DNA of 64,000 nt from Eubacteriaceae bacterium UBA6119 (GCA_002423395.1 DIVZ01000005.1:444428-508427); one strand, 5' to 3'; shown: positions 44,892 to 53,096, counted from the stretch's first letter. A program made the numbers and translations. The notes: a model not told the origin generated them from the sequence alone.

Positions 44892-46345
44892 TACACGTCC
44901 TCCACTACGCATATATAATTAACTTCCATATCGCGCGTCCCCGTCATAAGGCAGTTTTTTTCCTTTGCGTAGGCTATATAATTTATTATATCATGTGTGA
45001 TAAGCTCTCCGGGCGCTAAAATGGGTATGCCCGGCGGATAGCTCATTACAAATTCTCCGCATATTCTGCCCGCGCTTTGAGTTATAAGTATCGATTTTTT
45101 ATTTGAATAAAACGCTTTCTGCGGCGATAGCATAAGCCGGGGATTGATGTACTCATAGCTTAGCATGCCTATTTTGTCTTTTTGATACAGTCTCTTTATT
45201 TCCGACAGGGCGGATATTAACCGTTCTATTTCCTGCTCTTTATCGCCTGCGGAGATTATCGCAAGAATATTGCCTATATCTCCGAATTCAATTTGTATAT
45301 TGTACTCGTCTCTAAGTATATCGTAGACTTCAATTCCCGCAAGCCCGATATCCCTTGTGTATACCGAAAGTTTCGTTTTATCAAAGTCATATATATCATC
45401 GCCGTTTATAAGTTCTGAGCAGTACGCGTAATATCCGCCTATCTGGTTTATTTCATCGCGGGCGTACTGGGCGTACTTAAGCGTTTTTTTAAATATTTCT
45501 TTTCCGTTAAGGTACAGATTTTTTCTTGCTATATCCAGAGACGACAGCAGAAGGTATGAGCTGCTGGTAGTTTGGGTAAGATTTATAATCTGACGTACAT
45601 AATCGGCATCAATATTCTGCCCTGTTAAAAGCATAGAGCTCTGAGTAAGGGAGCCTCCCGTTTTATGCATGCTCACGGCTGACATGTCTGCGCCTAACGA
45701 CATAGCGGACGGGGGAAGATCATCGCCGAAATAAAAGTGCGTGCCGTGCGCTTCGTCAACTAAAACTTTCATATCATGCTTATGCGCAAGCGATATTATT
45801 TCTTTAAGGTTAGAACAAATGCCGTAGTATGTTGGGTTGTTGATAAAAATCGCTTTGGCGTCCGGGTTTTTTGTAATGACGTCTTTTAAATCGCACAGAC
45901 TCATGCCCAGTGAAATTCCCAGTTGTTTATTTATTCCGGGGTTGATGTATATGGGCACTGCACCGCAGACGACTAAAGTGTTTATCGCGCTGCGGTGCAC
46001 ATTGCGCGGCATTATTATTTTATCACCCGGAAAACAGCATGACATTATCATCGCCTGAACCGAAGACGTTGTGCCGCCGACCATAAAAAAAGCCTCATTA
46101 GCCTTAAAAGCTTGCGCTGATAAGACCTGAGATTCTTTTATTACGGATACGGGATGGCACAGATTGTCGAGAGGCTTCATTGAATTAACGTCCGCTTTAA
46201 GACAAGCCTGACCTAAAAAGTCCGTAAGGTATTTATTTCCTCTGCCGCCTTTATGGCCGGGAACATCAAAGTGCACTATTCTGTTGAGATTATGCTCTGA
46301 AAGAGCATCAAATAACGGCGCGTCTTTTTGAGTGTATTTTTTCAT
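44891..46345 (-). CDS. speA: Arginine decarboxylase, Orn/Lys/Arg decarboxylase family (SpeA type)
   Basis: A 484-residue PLP decarboxylase of fold type I (Bacillus SpeA length, not the large E. coli type). The N-terminal block contains HFDVPGHKGGRGNKYL. The Schiff-base Lys lies in SAVSMHKTGGSLTQSSML, and VDEAHGTHFYFGDDLP is the PLP Asp/His motif. The neighbouring agmatinase supports arginine over lysine or ornithine as substrate. It starts 7 bases after speD. Confidence 0.9.
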   Translation of the reverse strand: MKKYTQKDAPLFDALSEHNLNRIVHFDVPGHKGGRGNKYLTDFLGQACLKADVNSMKPLDNLCHPVSVIKESQVLSAQAFKANEAFFMVGGTTSSVQAMIMSCCFPGDKIIMPRNVHRSAINTLVVCGAVPIYINPGINKQLGISLGMSLCDLKDVITKNPDAKAIFINNPTYYGICSNLKEIISLAHKHDMKVLVDEAHGTHFYFGDDLPPSAMSLGADMSAVSMHKTGGSLTQSSMLLTGQNIDADYVRQIINLTQTTSSSYLLLSSLDIARKNLYLNGKEIFKKTLKYAQYARDEINQIGGYYAYCSELINGDDIYDFDKTKLSVYTRDIGLAGIEVYDILRDEYNIQIEFGDIGNILAIISAGDKEQEIERLISALSEIKRLYQKDKIGMLSYEYINPRLMLSPQKAFYSNKKSILITQSAGRICGEFVMSYPPGIPILAPGELITHDIINYIAYAKEKNCLMTGTRDMEVNYICVVEDV

Positions 46346-46352
46346 TTATCTA

Positions 46353-47162
46353 TCAATAAATATTCACTCCGCTGAATATTTCAATCATCTCTTTTCTTAA
46401 ATTATCGGTGATTTGGAGTCTTTGCTTTGGCGCAAGCTCGTATACGTCTTTATTAAACAGATAATTCTGCAGTTCTATTTCTTTAATTAAGAGTTTTGTG
46501 TGAAATATGTTAGACTGATAAACATTAACGTCAATGGCGTCATATTTCGTCAGCGTTTTGTCATTTATATAGTCTTGTATTGAAGTAATGTTATGGTCTA
46601 TAAAAAATTTTTTCCCTTCAATATCGCGGGTAAAGCCGCGCACTCTGTAATCTATCGTAATAATATCAGACTCAAAGCTGTCGATAAGAAAATCCAGAGT
46701 ATTAAGCGGGGATACTTCGCCGCACGTGGAAACGTCTATATCCACTCTGAATGTAGATATAGAATTATCTGGATGATATTCGGGGAAAGTATGAACCGTA
46801 ACATGGCTTTTATCCAGATGAGCATGCACGGTATTTGGTTTATTTGCGTATTTACCCTGATTACACGACTGATCAATATGTTCCGGATTTAATGTTTGCT
46901 CCGCAATCAGAATATTTACAGACGCTCCCTGAGGCTCATAATCCTGCTTGGATATATTGAGTATCTGAGCTCCTATCATTTCCGTAACACTGCATAAAAT
47001 TCTGGTTAGCCTTTCGGAATTGTATTGTTCATCGATATATGCTATATAGTCTTTTTGTTCGCGCTCACTTTTTGCATAGCAAACATCATAAATGTTGAAG
47101 CTAAGTGTTTTTGTGAGGTTGTTAAAGCCATACAAAGTCAGCTTTTTTTCCAACCCTAACAT
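46353..47162 (-). CDS. speD: S-adenosylmethionine decarboxylase SpeD (E. coli-type proenzyme)
   Basis: A 269-residue proenzyme of the long E. coli type, not the short Bacillus/Thermotoga form. Self-cleavage would occur at the Ser of HLDKSHVTVHTFPEYHPD (about residue 117), creating the pyruvoyl group. VSTCGEVSPLNTLDFLI and DIITIDYRVRGFTRDIEGKK are strongly like the enterobacterial enzyme. It makes decarboxylated SAM for SpeE. First gene of the polyamine operon; AAAGGATG precedes the ATG. Confidence 0.93.
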   Translation of the reverse strand: MLGLEKKLTLYGFNNLTKTLSFNIYDVCYAKSEREQKDYIAYIDEQYNSERLTRILCSVTEMIGAQILNISKQDYEPQGASVNILIAEQTLNPEHIDQSCNQGKYANKPNTVHAHLDKSHVTVHTFPEYHPDNSISTFRVDIDVSTCGEVSPLNTLDFLIDSFESDIITIDYRVRGFTRDIEGKKFFIDHNITSIQDYINDKTLTKYDAIDVNVYQSNIFHTKLLIKEIELQNYLFNKDVYELAPKQRLQITDNLRKEMIEIFSGVNIY

Positions 47163-47189
47163 CACATCCTTTTTTTATAATCAAAAAAT

Positions 47190-47218
47190 ATAATACAATT
47201 ATTATTATTAAAAAACAA
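47190..47218 (-). promoter_or_regulatory. Probable promoter of the polyamine operon
   Basis: On the minus strand TTGTTT and TATTAT are separated by 17 bases, about 28 bases upstream of speD. Confidence 0.45.
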
Positions 47219-47295
47219 TAAATTTTTTATATTATAAACTATTATTTTCATTTTACGTTTAAAACAGTTTTATATTGAGTTTTTAAGTATACTGT

Positions 47296-47988
47296 TTATT
47301 CAATAAATGCCGAGTATATTAAATAAATTCCTAAAATTGTTGTAAAACACCCGAGCATATAATTTATTGATTTTGAAATATAGATATATCTGCCGCTTTG
47401 CGTTATTTTGGACACAAAACTAACAGAAGCTGAGGAGGATATAATAATTATGCTGTGTCCTATGGAAAAAAGAATAAGCGCGACTGCTCCGAGTAATATG
47501 CTGCCTTTTTGCGCGACAAGTCCCAGAAGTATAACAAGCATTGGAGCCGCATGGTGTGAAGAGAAGAAACCTCCGATAATTCCTGTTAAAAACGCTGCTG
47601 TTAACCCTTTTTTTGCGACTCTTGCCACAAAAGGGTGGGTATGGGCGAAATGAAAAATATCAAATATTAAAATAGCCATTAAAATTGACAATATACCTAA
47701 AAATATATGCCATCCTCTTTCGGGAAAGTGAATGAGTTTGCCTATTATCGACGCGATAACGCCTAATGTCACATATGAAAATGCCGTACCCGATGCGAAT
47801 ACAAGAGATAATTTAAAAGAAGAATTTTTTTTGTCCGCCACTTTTATATAATTAATAACTAAAGGCACGCTCATTAAAGAGCATGGAGCGAGTGATGTAA
47901 GAAAACCTGACAATAATGAGATAACAGGCAAAAACCATATGTTTTGTCCGATTAAAAAAGGATAATTTTCAAACAAATTGTTTATCAA
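47296..47988 (-). CDS. CcdA/DsbD-like membrane protein
   Basis: A 230-residue membrane protein of about six helices from the CcdA/TauE-like superfamily. The first helix has SLAPCSLMSVPLVINY, the PC-x motif of thiol-electron transporters. The matching second half has FFSSHHAAPMLVILLGL, where a Cys would be expected but a His-His-Ala-Ala-Pro stretch occurs. It may move reducing equivalents or another substrate across the membrane. The TTG start follows GGAG. It is divergent from an ArsR gene and a sulfur-handling fusion gene, suggesting a shared sulfur or thiol role. Confidence 0.68.
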   Translation of the reverse strand: MINNLFENYPFLIGQNIWFLPVISLLSGFLTSLAPCSLMSVPLVINYIKVADKKNSSFKLSLVFASGTAFSYVTLGVIASIIGKLIHFPERGWHIFLGILSILMAILIFDIFHFAHTHPFVARVAKKGLTAAFLTGIIGGFFSSHHAAPMLVILLGLVAQKGSILLGAVALILFSIGHSIIIISSSASVSFVSKITQSGRYIYISKSINYMLGCFTTILGIYLIYSAFIE

Positions 47989-48058
47989 AACTTAACTCCA
48001 ATATAATAATTAATATATATTATTGTTCAAAATAACAATAATATTAAAAGAATATCTA

Positions 48059-48086
48059 TTGACAAATTATATTATAATATTATAAT
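48059..48086 (+). promoter_or_regulatory. Promoter of the arsR-like/CoADR operon with overlapping repeats
   Basis: TTGACA (48059-48064) and TATAAT (48081-48086) are spaced by 16 bases. Three copies of the 8-base unit TATTATAA cover 48071-48094, so the minus-10 box lies inside an array of repeated, partly palindromic TTATAA sites, a likely ArsR-type operator. Confidence 0.65.
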
Positions 48087-48128
48087 ATTATAATATAATA
48101 AAAATAAATAATAAAGGACGCCCCTTTT

Positions 48129-48434
48129 ATGAACTTTTTAAACATAGAAGAAAAAAAACAATTAAAGAAAAAACTTGAAGAGAAAGCCGATTTATTTAAA
48201 GCTATATCGCATCCCGTAAGGCTGTGCATACTTGAGATGCTTTTAAGAAACAATAAAATTAAGGTAAATGATATGCAATGCTGCATAGAAGTAAGCCAGT
48301 CAACGGTATCCCAGCATTTAGCCAAATTAAAAGCGGCAGGGATAGTTACAGGCAGCAGAGAAGGCGTAGAAATATATTACAGCATATCAAATGAAGAAAT
48401 TGAAAAAATAATTAAATTGATACTTCAAAATTAA
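48129..48434 (+). CDS. ArsR family transcriptional regulator
   Basis: A 101-residue winged-helix repressor. LFKAISHPVRLCILEMLL and SQSTVSQHLAKLKAAGIV are the typical ArsR blocks, with a wing GSREGVEIYYSIS. Cys33 sits in the first conserved helix, and a vicinal Cys51-Cys52 pair sits just before the recognition helix. This differs from the classical metal motif ELCVCDL, so thiol or persulfide sensing is plausible. It is followed 14 bases later by the CoA-disulfide reductase fusion. Confidence 0.85.
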   Translation: MNFLNIEEKKQLKKKLEEKADLFKAISHPVRLCILEMLLRNNKIKVNDMQCCIEVSQSTVSQHLAKLKAAGIVTGSREGVEIYYSISNEEIEKIIKLILQN

Positions 48435-48448
48435 TATGGAGGCAAAGT

Positions 48449-50938
48449 ATGAGTAAAAAGAAAATTTTAGTAATAGGCGGAGTAGCTGGCGGAGCAAGCG
48501 CGGCTACAAGACTAAGACGGCTTGACGAAGACGCGCAAATTATAATGTTCGAGAGGGGCAAATACATTTCTTACGCAAACTGCGGACTTCCTTACTATAT
48601 AGGGGACGTAATTAAAGAGCGAAGCTCGCTTACTGTTGTAAGCACGGACAAAATTGTAAACGAATTTAATATTGACGTGCGAGTGGAAAATGAAGTACTA
48701 TCAATAGACAAAGAAAACAAGACCGTAAAAGTGCTTAACAAAGCAGAAAATAAAGAGTATGAAGAAAGTTATGATACATTGGTTTTGGCAACAGGCTCAT
48801 CACCGATAAAACCGCCGATAGAAGGGATAAATTCCGAAGGAATATTTACTTTGTGGACTATACCGGATACTGATCGTATTAAAGCATATATACAAGAGAA
48901 AAAGCCAAAAAGCGCGGCAGTTATAGGCGGAGGATTTATCGGGCTTGAAATGGCAGAAAACCTGCATGCGGCGGGACTTGACGTGACAGTTATAGAAATG
49001 CTTAATCAGGTTATGGCTCCCGTGGATTATGAAATGGCGCAGATTGTACAGGAAAATATGACAATGAACGGTGTTGCGCTTAATTTAGGCGACGGAGTTA
49101 AAAAATTTGAGCCGGTTGATAATAAAATTAAAATACACTTAAACAGCGGTGATGCGCCGGAATTTGACATGGTTATGCTCTCAATAGGCGTAAGACCAAA
49201 CAATGAACTGGCAAAAGGGGCTGGACTTGAATTAAACGAACGCGGAGGCGTTAAAGTAGATGAGTATCTTAAGACGTCGGCGCCTGACATTTACGCTGTA
49301 GGAGACGTTATAGAAATAGATGAATTTATAAGCAAGACTAAAGGTATGATACCGCTTGCGGGACCTGCAAACAAACAGGCAAGAATATGCGCAAACAATA
49401 TAGCAAGCAAAAACGGACAGTTAGAAAAGTATGAAGGAACGCAGGGAACATCGGTAGTAAAAGTATTTGATTTAACGGTTGCGGCTACGGGCGTTAACGA
49501 AAAAACGCTTAACAGATGGGGCAAAAAGTATAACGAAGATTATTATACAGTTGTAATTAACCAAAAATCACACGGAGGATATTATCCCGGCGCAACGCCG
49601 ATGATGATGAAATTGATATTTGACAAAACGGGCAAAATTTACGGCGCGCAGATTGTAGGCCAGGACGGTGTTGACAAACGTATTGACACAATAGCGTCTA
49701 CTATTAGACTCGGCGGAGACATATATTCACTCAAAAAACTTGAACTCGCGTACGCGCCGCAGTACTCTTCTGCAAAAGATCCCGTAAACATGCTCGGGTT
49801 TGTTGCGGAGAATATTATTAATGGGATGGTAAGCTTTATAAATTACAACGAAATTGATGAAAACGGTAAATATACAGGCGATGAAGACCATATAGTTTTG
49901 GACATAGGAGAAGACGCCGAAAGAATGGTGTTTGCCATTAACAATTCTGTGCATATACCTCTTAGAGTTTTAAGACAGCGGCTTGACGAACTGGATAGGG
50001 AGAAGCTTATAATTGTTTATTGCTCTATTGGGGTAAGATCATACAATGCCGCAAGGGTTTTGATGCAGAACGGGTTTAAAAAAGTGAAGGTATATCCGGG
50101 CGGAAGCAGTTTTTATAAATCATACTACTACAAAACATTAAATCAAAGCATGGAGGCGGTAAAACCCATGAAAAAAGAAGAAATAAACTTAAATGACATA
50201 AAGGCTAACATAACTGTGGACTGTACGGGAATGCAATGTCCCGGACCTATTATGAAAGTATACGAGACGATGAAAGGCTTAAATGACGGCGATGTTATGC
50301 AGGTAACCGCGTCTGATTTCGGTTTTGCAAGAGATGCTGAGGCATGGAGCAAAAGAACGGGCAATACGCTTTTAAAAGCGGAAAAAGAAAGCAATAAAAT
50401 TGTAGCTTATATACAAAAAGGAACAGGCGATTCAGTTCAGACGGATGTAAAAGCGACAACGGAGATTCCACAGGGAAAAACGATAATAGTATTCAGCGGA
50501 GATATGGATAAGGTTATGGCCTCGTTTATTATAGCGAACGGCGCGGCGGCTATGGGAAGGCAGGTAACTATGTTCTTTACTTTCTGGGGACTGAACGTGC
50601 TAAGAAAAGAAGAAAACCAGCACGTTAAAAAGCCTTTTATAGACGCAATGTTCGGTAAAATGATGCCAAGAGGCATAGGCAAATTGAAGATATCTAAAAT
50701 GAACATGGGCGGTATGGGTACTGCCATGATGAAAAAAGTTATGAGAGACAAAAATGTAGATTCGATTGTGGACTTAATTAAAAACGCGATGAATAACGGC
50801 GTGAAAATTATAGCATGTACAATGTCTATGGACGTTATGGGAATTACAAAAGAAGAACTGATTGACGGAGTTGATTTCGCGGGAGTTGGAACATATTTAG
50901 GCGATGCGGAACAGTCAAATGTAAACTTGTTTATATGA
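48449..50938 (+). CDS. CoA-disulfide reductase-like flavoprotein fused to rhodanese, TusA and DsrE domains
   Basis: A 829-residue four-domain protein. Residues 1 to about 450: FAD/NAD(P)-linked disulfide reductase with KILVIGGVAGGASAATRLRR, the single active Cys in YANCGLPYY (Cys45) and the FAD-binding YAVGDVIE. About 460-555: rhodanese domain with YCSIGVRSYNAARVL (Cys525). About 585-655: TusA domain with DCTGMQCPGPIMK (Cys592, Cys597). About 670-829: DsrE/DsrF-like domain with a candidate Cys790 in IIACTMSMDV. Related proteins reduce CoA disulfides, persulfides or polysulfides with NADH. The chain could relay a sulfane sulfur from domain to domain. GGAGG precedes the ATG. Confidence 0.9.
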   Translation: MSKKKILVIGGVAGGASAATRLRRLDEDAQIIMFERGKYISYANCGLPYYIGDVIKERSSLTVVSTDKIVNEFNIDVRVENEVLSIDKENKTVKVLNKAENKEYEESYDTLVLATGSSPIKPPIEGINSEGIFTLWTIPDTDRIKAYIQEKKPKSAAVIGGGFIGLEMAENLHAAGLDVTVIEMLNQVMAPVDYEMAQIVQENMTMNGVALNLGDGVKKFEPVDNKIKIHLNSGDAPEFDMVMLSIGVRPNNELAKGAGLELNERGGVKVDEYLKTSAPDIYAVGDVIEIDEFISKTKGMIPLAGPANKQARICANNIASKNGQLEKYEGTQGTSVVKVFDLTVAATGVNEKTLNRWGKKYNEDYYTVVINQKSHGGYYPGATPMMMKLIFDKTGKIYGAQIVGQDGVDKRIDTIASTIRLGGDIYSLKKLELAYAPQYSSAKDPVNMLGFVAENIINGMVSFINYNEIDENGKYTGDEDHIVLDIGEDAERMVFAINNSVHIPLRVLRQRLDELDREKLIIVYCSIGVRSYNAARVLMQNGFKKVKVYPGGSSFYKSYYYKTLNQSMEAVKPMKKEEINLNDIKANITVDCTGMQCPGPIMKVYETMKGLNDGDVMQVTASDFGFARDAEAWSKRTGNTLLKAEKESNKIVAYIQKGTGDSVQTDVKATTEIPQGKTIIVFSGDMDKVMASFIIANGAAAMGRQVTMFFTFWGLNVLRKEENQHVKKPFIDAMFGKMMPRGIGKLKISKMNMGGMGTAMMKKVMRDKNVDSIVDLIKNAMNNGVKIIACTMSMDVMGITKEELIDGVDFAGVGTYLGDAEQSNVNLFI

Positions 50939-50967
50939 TATAGAAAACCTTTTAAATGTTGTTTTAG

Positions 50968-51001
50968 CGAATATGGCTCAGGTATACCTGAGCCATATTC
51001 G
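50968..51001. terminator. 34-base perfect palindrome, likely two-way terminator
   Basis: CGAATATGGCTCAGGTA and TACCTGAGCCATATTCG form an uninterrupted 17-bp inverted repeat between the fusion gene (+) and the small minus-strand gene. T-rich sequence follows on the plus side but is broken by A and G, so termination is probable but not certain. Confidence 0.65.
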
Positions 51002-51003
51002 TA

Positions 51004-51174
51004 TTATTTTACGTATTTTCCTTTTTTTCTCTGCTTTACGCACTCGGAAAGCAAGTATTCAATTTGGCCGTTTATTGAGCGGAAATCATCCTCGGCCCAA
51101 GCTGCAAGTTCTTGCCATAGGGACGGATTGAGTCTTAATAACATTTGTTTTTTTTCTTTTTCTTTATTATCCAT
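51004..51174 (-). CDS. Small Arc-type ribbon-helix-helix protein
   Basis: A 56-residue protein. It begins MDNKEKEKKQMLLRLNPSLW, then QELAAWAEDDFRSINGQIEY and LLSECVKQRKKGKYVK. The beta strand MLLRLNPSLWQEL, followed by two helices with SINGQIEYLL, is the ribbon-helix-helix pattern of Arc-like DNA-binding proteins. GGGATGATTGACT precedes the ATG. It lies 28 bases after the SPFH gene on the same strand, an association I recall from other Firmicutes. Confidence 0.75.
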   Translation of the reverse strand: MDNKEKEKKQMLLRLNPSLWQELAAWAEDDFRSINGQIEYLLSECVKQRKKGKYVK

Positions 51175-51202
51175 AGTCAATCATCCCTTTATTTTATGCA
51201 TT

Positions 51203-52246
51203 CTAATACAGTGAACCGCTGTTTACAACGGGTTGCGCTTCCTTGCTTGCGCAGAGAACAACCAAAAGATTGCTTACCATTGCGGCTTTACGCTCCTCGT
51301 CTAACTGGACGATGTCATTTTCGTTGAGTTTTGTAAGAGCCATTTCCACCATGCCTACCGCGCCTTCCACTATCATTTGCCTTGCGTCTATTATAGCCGA
51401 CGCCTGCTGTCTTTGAAGCATTGCGGCCGCTATTTCGGGAGCGTATGCAAGATGAGTTATCTTAGCTTCGAGTATTTCAAGACCGGCTATTTCTACTCTT
51501 GACTGAATATCGTTTTTAAGTTTAACAGCTATTTCCTGACTGCTGCCTCTTAAGGTTTTTTCATTTTTATCGCATTCGCTGTCACCCGCGCTTTTGAATA
51601 TATCATAGGGATATGTGCGCACAACATCGCGCAATGCGGAATCGCATTGAATGGAAAGGTATTCTGTATAATTGTCAACATTAAATACTGCTTTTGCGGT
51701 ATTTACTACTTTCCATATAACCACAATACCTATGATTATCGGGTTTCCCAGTTCGTCATTTACTTTTTGTTTTTCATTATTAAGAGTAAGCGTTTTTAAT
51801 GAGATTTTTCTGCTTACAGGCTTTCTGTATTCCTGCGCGGATTTTTTTTCTCGGGTAGCGGCCTCCTGAGTTTTTGTCATGTTTGCCTCGGATTGAACTG
51901 AAGGGTTCACAGCTGCCACGAAAGGATTTACAAAATAAAATCCCGGTCCTTTAAGCGTACCGTAGTATTTTCCGAACAATGTAAGAACGTACGCTTCATT
52001 GGGCTTTAATATTTTTAAGCCTACAAATAAAATCGGTCCCAGAATAAAAGAATAAACTGCCCCGATTATCATTAATGCTATAGCTAAAGAGACGTCAGTT
52101 TGGGTTTCCAATAAAACTGCACCGAAAATAAACGCACCTAAAGAGACTAGAATCAGCAAAATATTTAAAATAAACACCGCCATGCCGTTTATATATGTTG
52201 CTTTTATTTCTTCCGTATGCAATTGTTTTTTATCATTACTTTCCAT
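51203..52246 (-). CDS. SPFH domain (band 7/slipin-like) membrane protein
   Basis: A 347-residue protein. Two N-terminal hydrophobic helices (about residues 25-80) precede an SPFH domain with LTLFGKYYGTLKGPGFYFVNPF and PIIIGIVVIWKVVNTAKAVF. A helical stalk follows, with EIAAAMLQRQQASAIIDARQ, typical of the flotillin/HflK-like group. Such proteins make membrane rings or microdomains and regulate proteases. A small ribbon-helix-helix protein gene follows in the same direction. GGAG lies 10 bases before the ATG. Confidence 0.87.
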   Translation of the reverse strand: MESNDKKQLHTEEIKATYINGMAVFILNILLILVSLGAFIFGAVLLETQTDVSLAIALMIIGAVYSFILGPILFVGLKILKPNEAYVLTLFGKYYGTLKGPGFYFVNPFVAAVNPSVQSEANMTKTQEAATREKKSAQEYRKPVSRKISLKTLTLNNEKQKVNDELGNPIIIGIVVIWKVVNTAKAVFNVDNYTEYLSIQCDSALRDVVRTYPYDIFKSAGDSECDKNEKTLRGSSQEIAVKLKNDIQSRVEIAGLEILEAKITHLAYAPEIAAAMLQRQQASAIIDARQMIVEGAVGMVEMALTKLNENDIVQLDEERKAAMVSNLLVVLCASKEAQPVVNSGSLY

Positions 52247-52272
52247 AAATCATATACTCCTTTTAATTGTAA

Positions 52273-52293
52273 AATATGATATTAATATGATAT
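52273..52293. promoter_or_regulatory. Direct repeat downstream of the SPFH promoter, possible operator
   Basis: AATATGATAT occurs twice (52273-52282 and 52284-52293), with an 11-base period of about one DNA turn, in the 5' leader of the SPFH gene. Such spacing suits ribbon-helix-helix dimers. Confidence 0.4.
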
Positions 52294-52297
52294 CATT

Positions 52298-52326
52298 AAT
52301 ATATTATTAAATTTGTTTTTTGTCAA
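52298..52326 (-). promoter_or_regulatory. SigA-type promoter of the SPFH-RHH pair
   Basis: On the minus strand TTGACA and TATATT are separated by 17 bases, about 50 bases upstream of the SPFH ATG. Confidence 0.7.
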
Positions 52327-52400
52327 TATAAATTTATTCTGTGTTGCAATTAAAATATTAAAATAGTAAAATAAATTAAATTAACGCGGGAGGGTAATAT

Positions 52401-53096
52401 ATGTCTGATAAAAAAATAAAAATTATGAAAAACGGTCCGTATATTGTAACGGGGAATGTGCCGTTAAGTGAAAAAATTGTTGTTCCCGTAGGCAAACATT
52501 ACGAATATGAAGATGGTCAAGGCTTTCCGCAGGCAGAAACATACGCTTTATGCCGCTGCGGAAAAACAAAAACTCCTCCTTTCTGCGACGGTACACACAC
52601 GAAAATAAATTTTAGCGGAACAGAAGTCGCGTCAAAAGACAAATTTGAAGACAGGCTTGTAAGAACGGTAAACGGTCCCGAGCTTGATTTGCTCGATGAC
52701 GGAAGATGTTCTCTGTCCCGTTTCTGCCACAGGGAACTTGGGCATGCGTGGAATTTAACGAAGCAGTCTGATGACCCCGCAAAAAAGAAAGAGGCAATAA
52801 TAGGAGCAAGCCAGTGCCCCTCGGGCAGGCTTGTGGCGGTTGAAAAAAACGGCGAAGTGCACGAAGACAAGTTTGAGCAGTCTATTGATATATTATACGA
52901 CAAAGAAAAAGGCGTTATAGGGCCAATATACGTAAAAGGCGGAATACCTATTGAGTCCGCGGACGGGGAAGTATATGAAATAAGAAACAGAGCCGCGCTG
53001 TGCCGTTGCGGGCATTCGGATAACAAGCCATTCTGCGACGCGATGCATTTGGGCAGGGAAGAACACGACAGGATATTTAATAAGGATAAAAAATAA
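52401..53096 (+). CDS. Double CDGSH iron-sulfur protein with central Cys-rich domain
   Basis: A 231-residue protein. Two CDGSH motifs, each a 3Cys-1His 2Fe-2S site, are seen: CRCGKTKTPPFCDGTH (Cys51, 53, 62 and His66) and CRCGHSDNKPFCDAMH (Cys201, 203, 212 and His216). The central part (about residues 100-145) has Cys103, Cys109 and Cys139 in a divergent Fer4_19-like layout. It is probably a redox or Fe-S transfer protein in the cytoplasm. It is divergent from the SPFH gene. GGGAGGG precedes the ATG. Confidence 0.88.
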   Translation: MSDKKIKIMKNGPYIVTGNVPLSEKIVVPVGKHYEYEDGQGFPQAETYALCRCGKTKTPPFCDGTHTKINFSGTEVASKDKFEDRLVRTVNGPELDLLDDGRCSLSRFCHRELGHAWNLTKQSDDPAKKKEAIIGASQCPSGRLVAVEKNGEVHEDKFEQSIDILYDKEKGVIGPIYVKGGIPIESADGEVYEIRNRAALCRCGHSDNKPFCDAMHLGREEHDRIFNKDKK

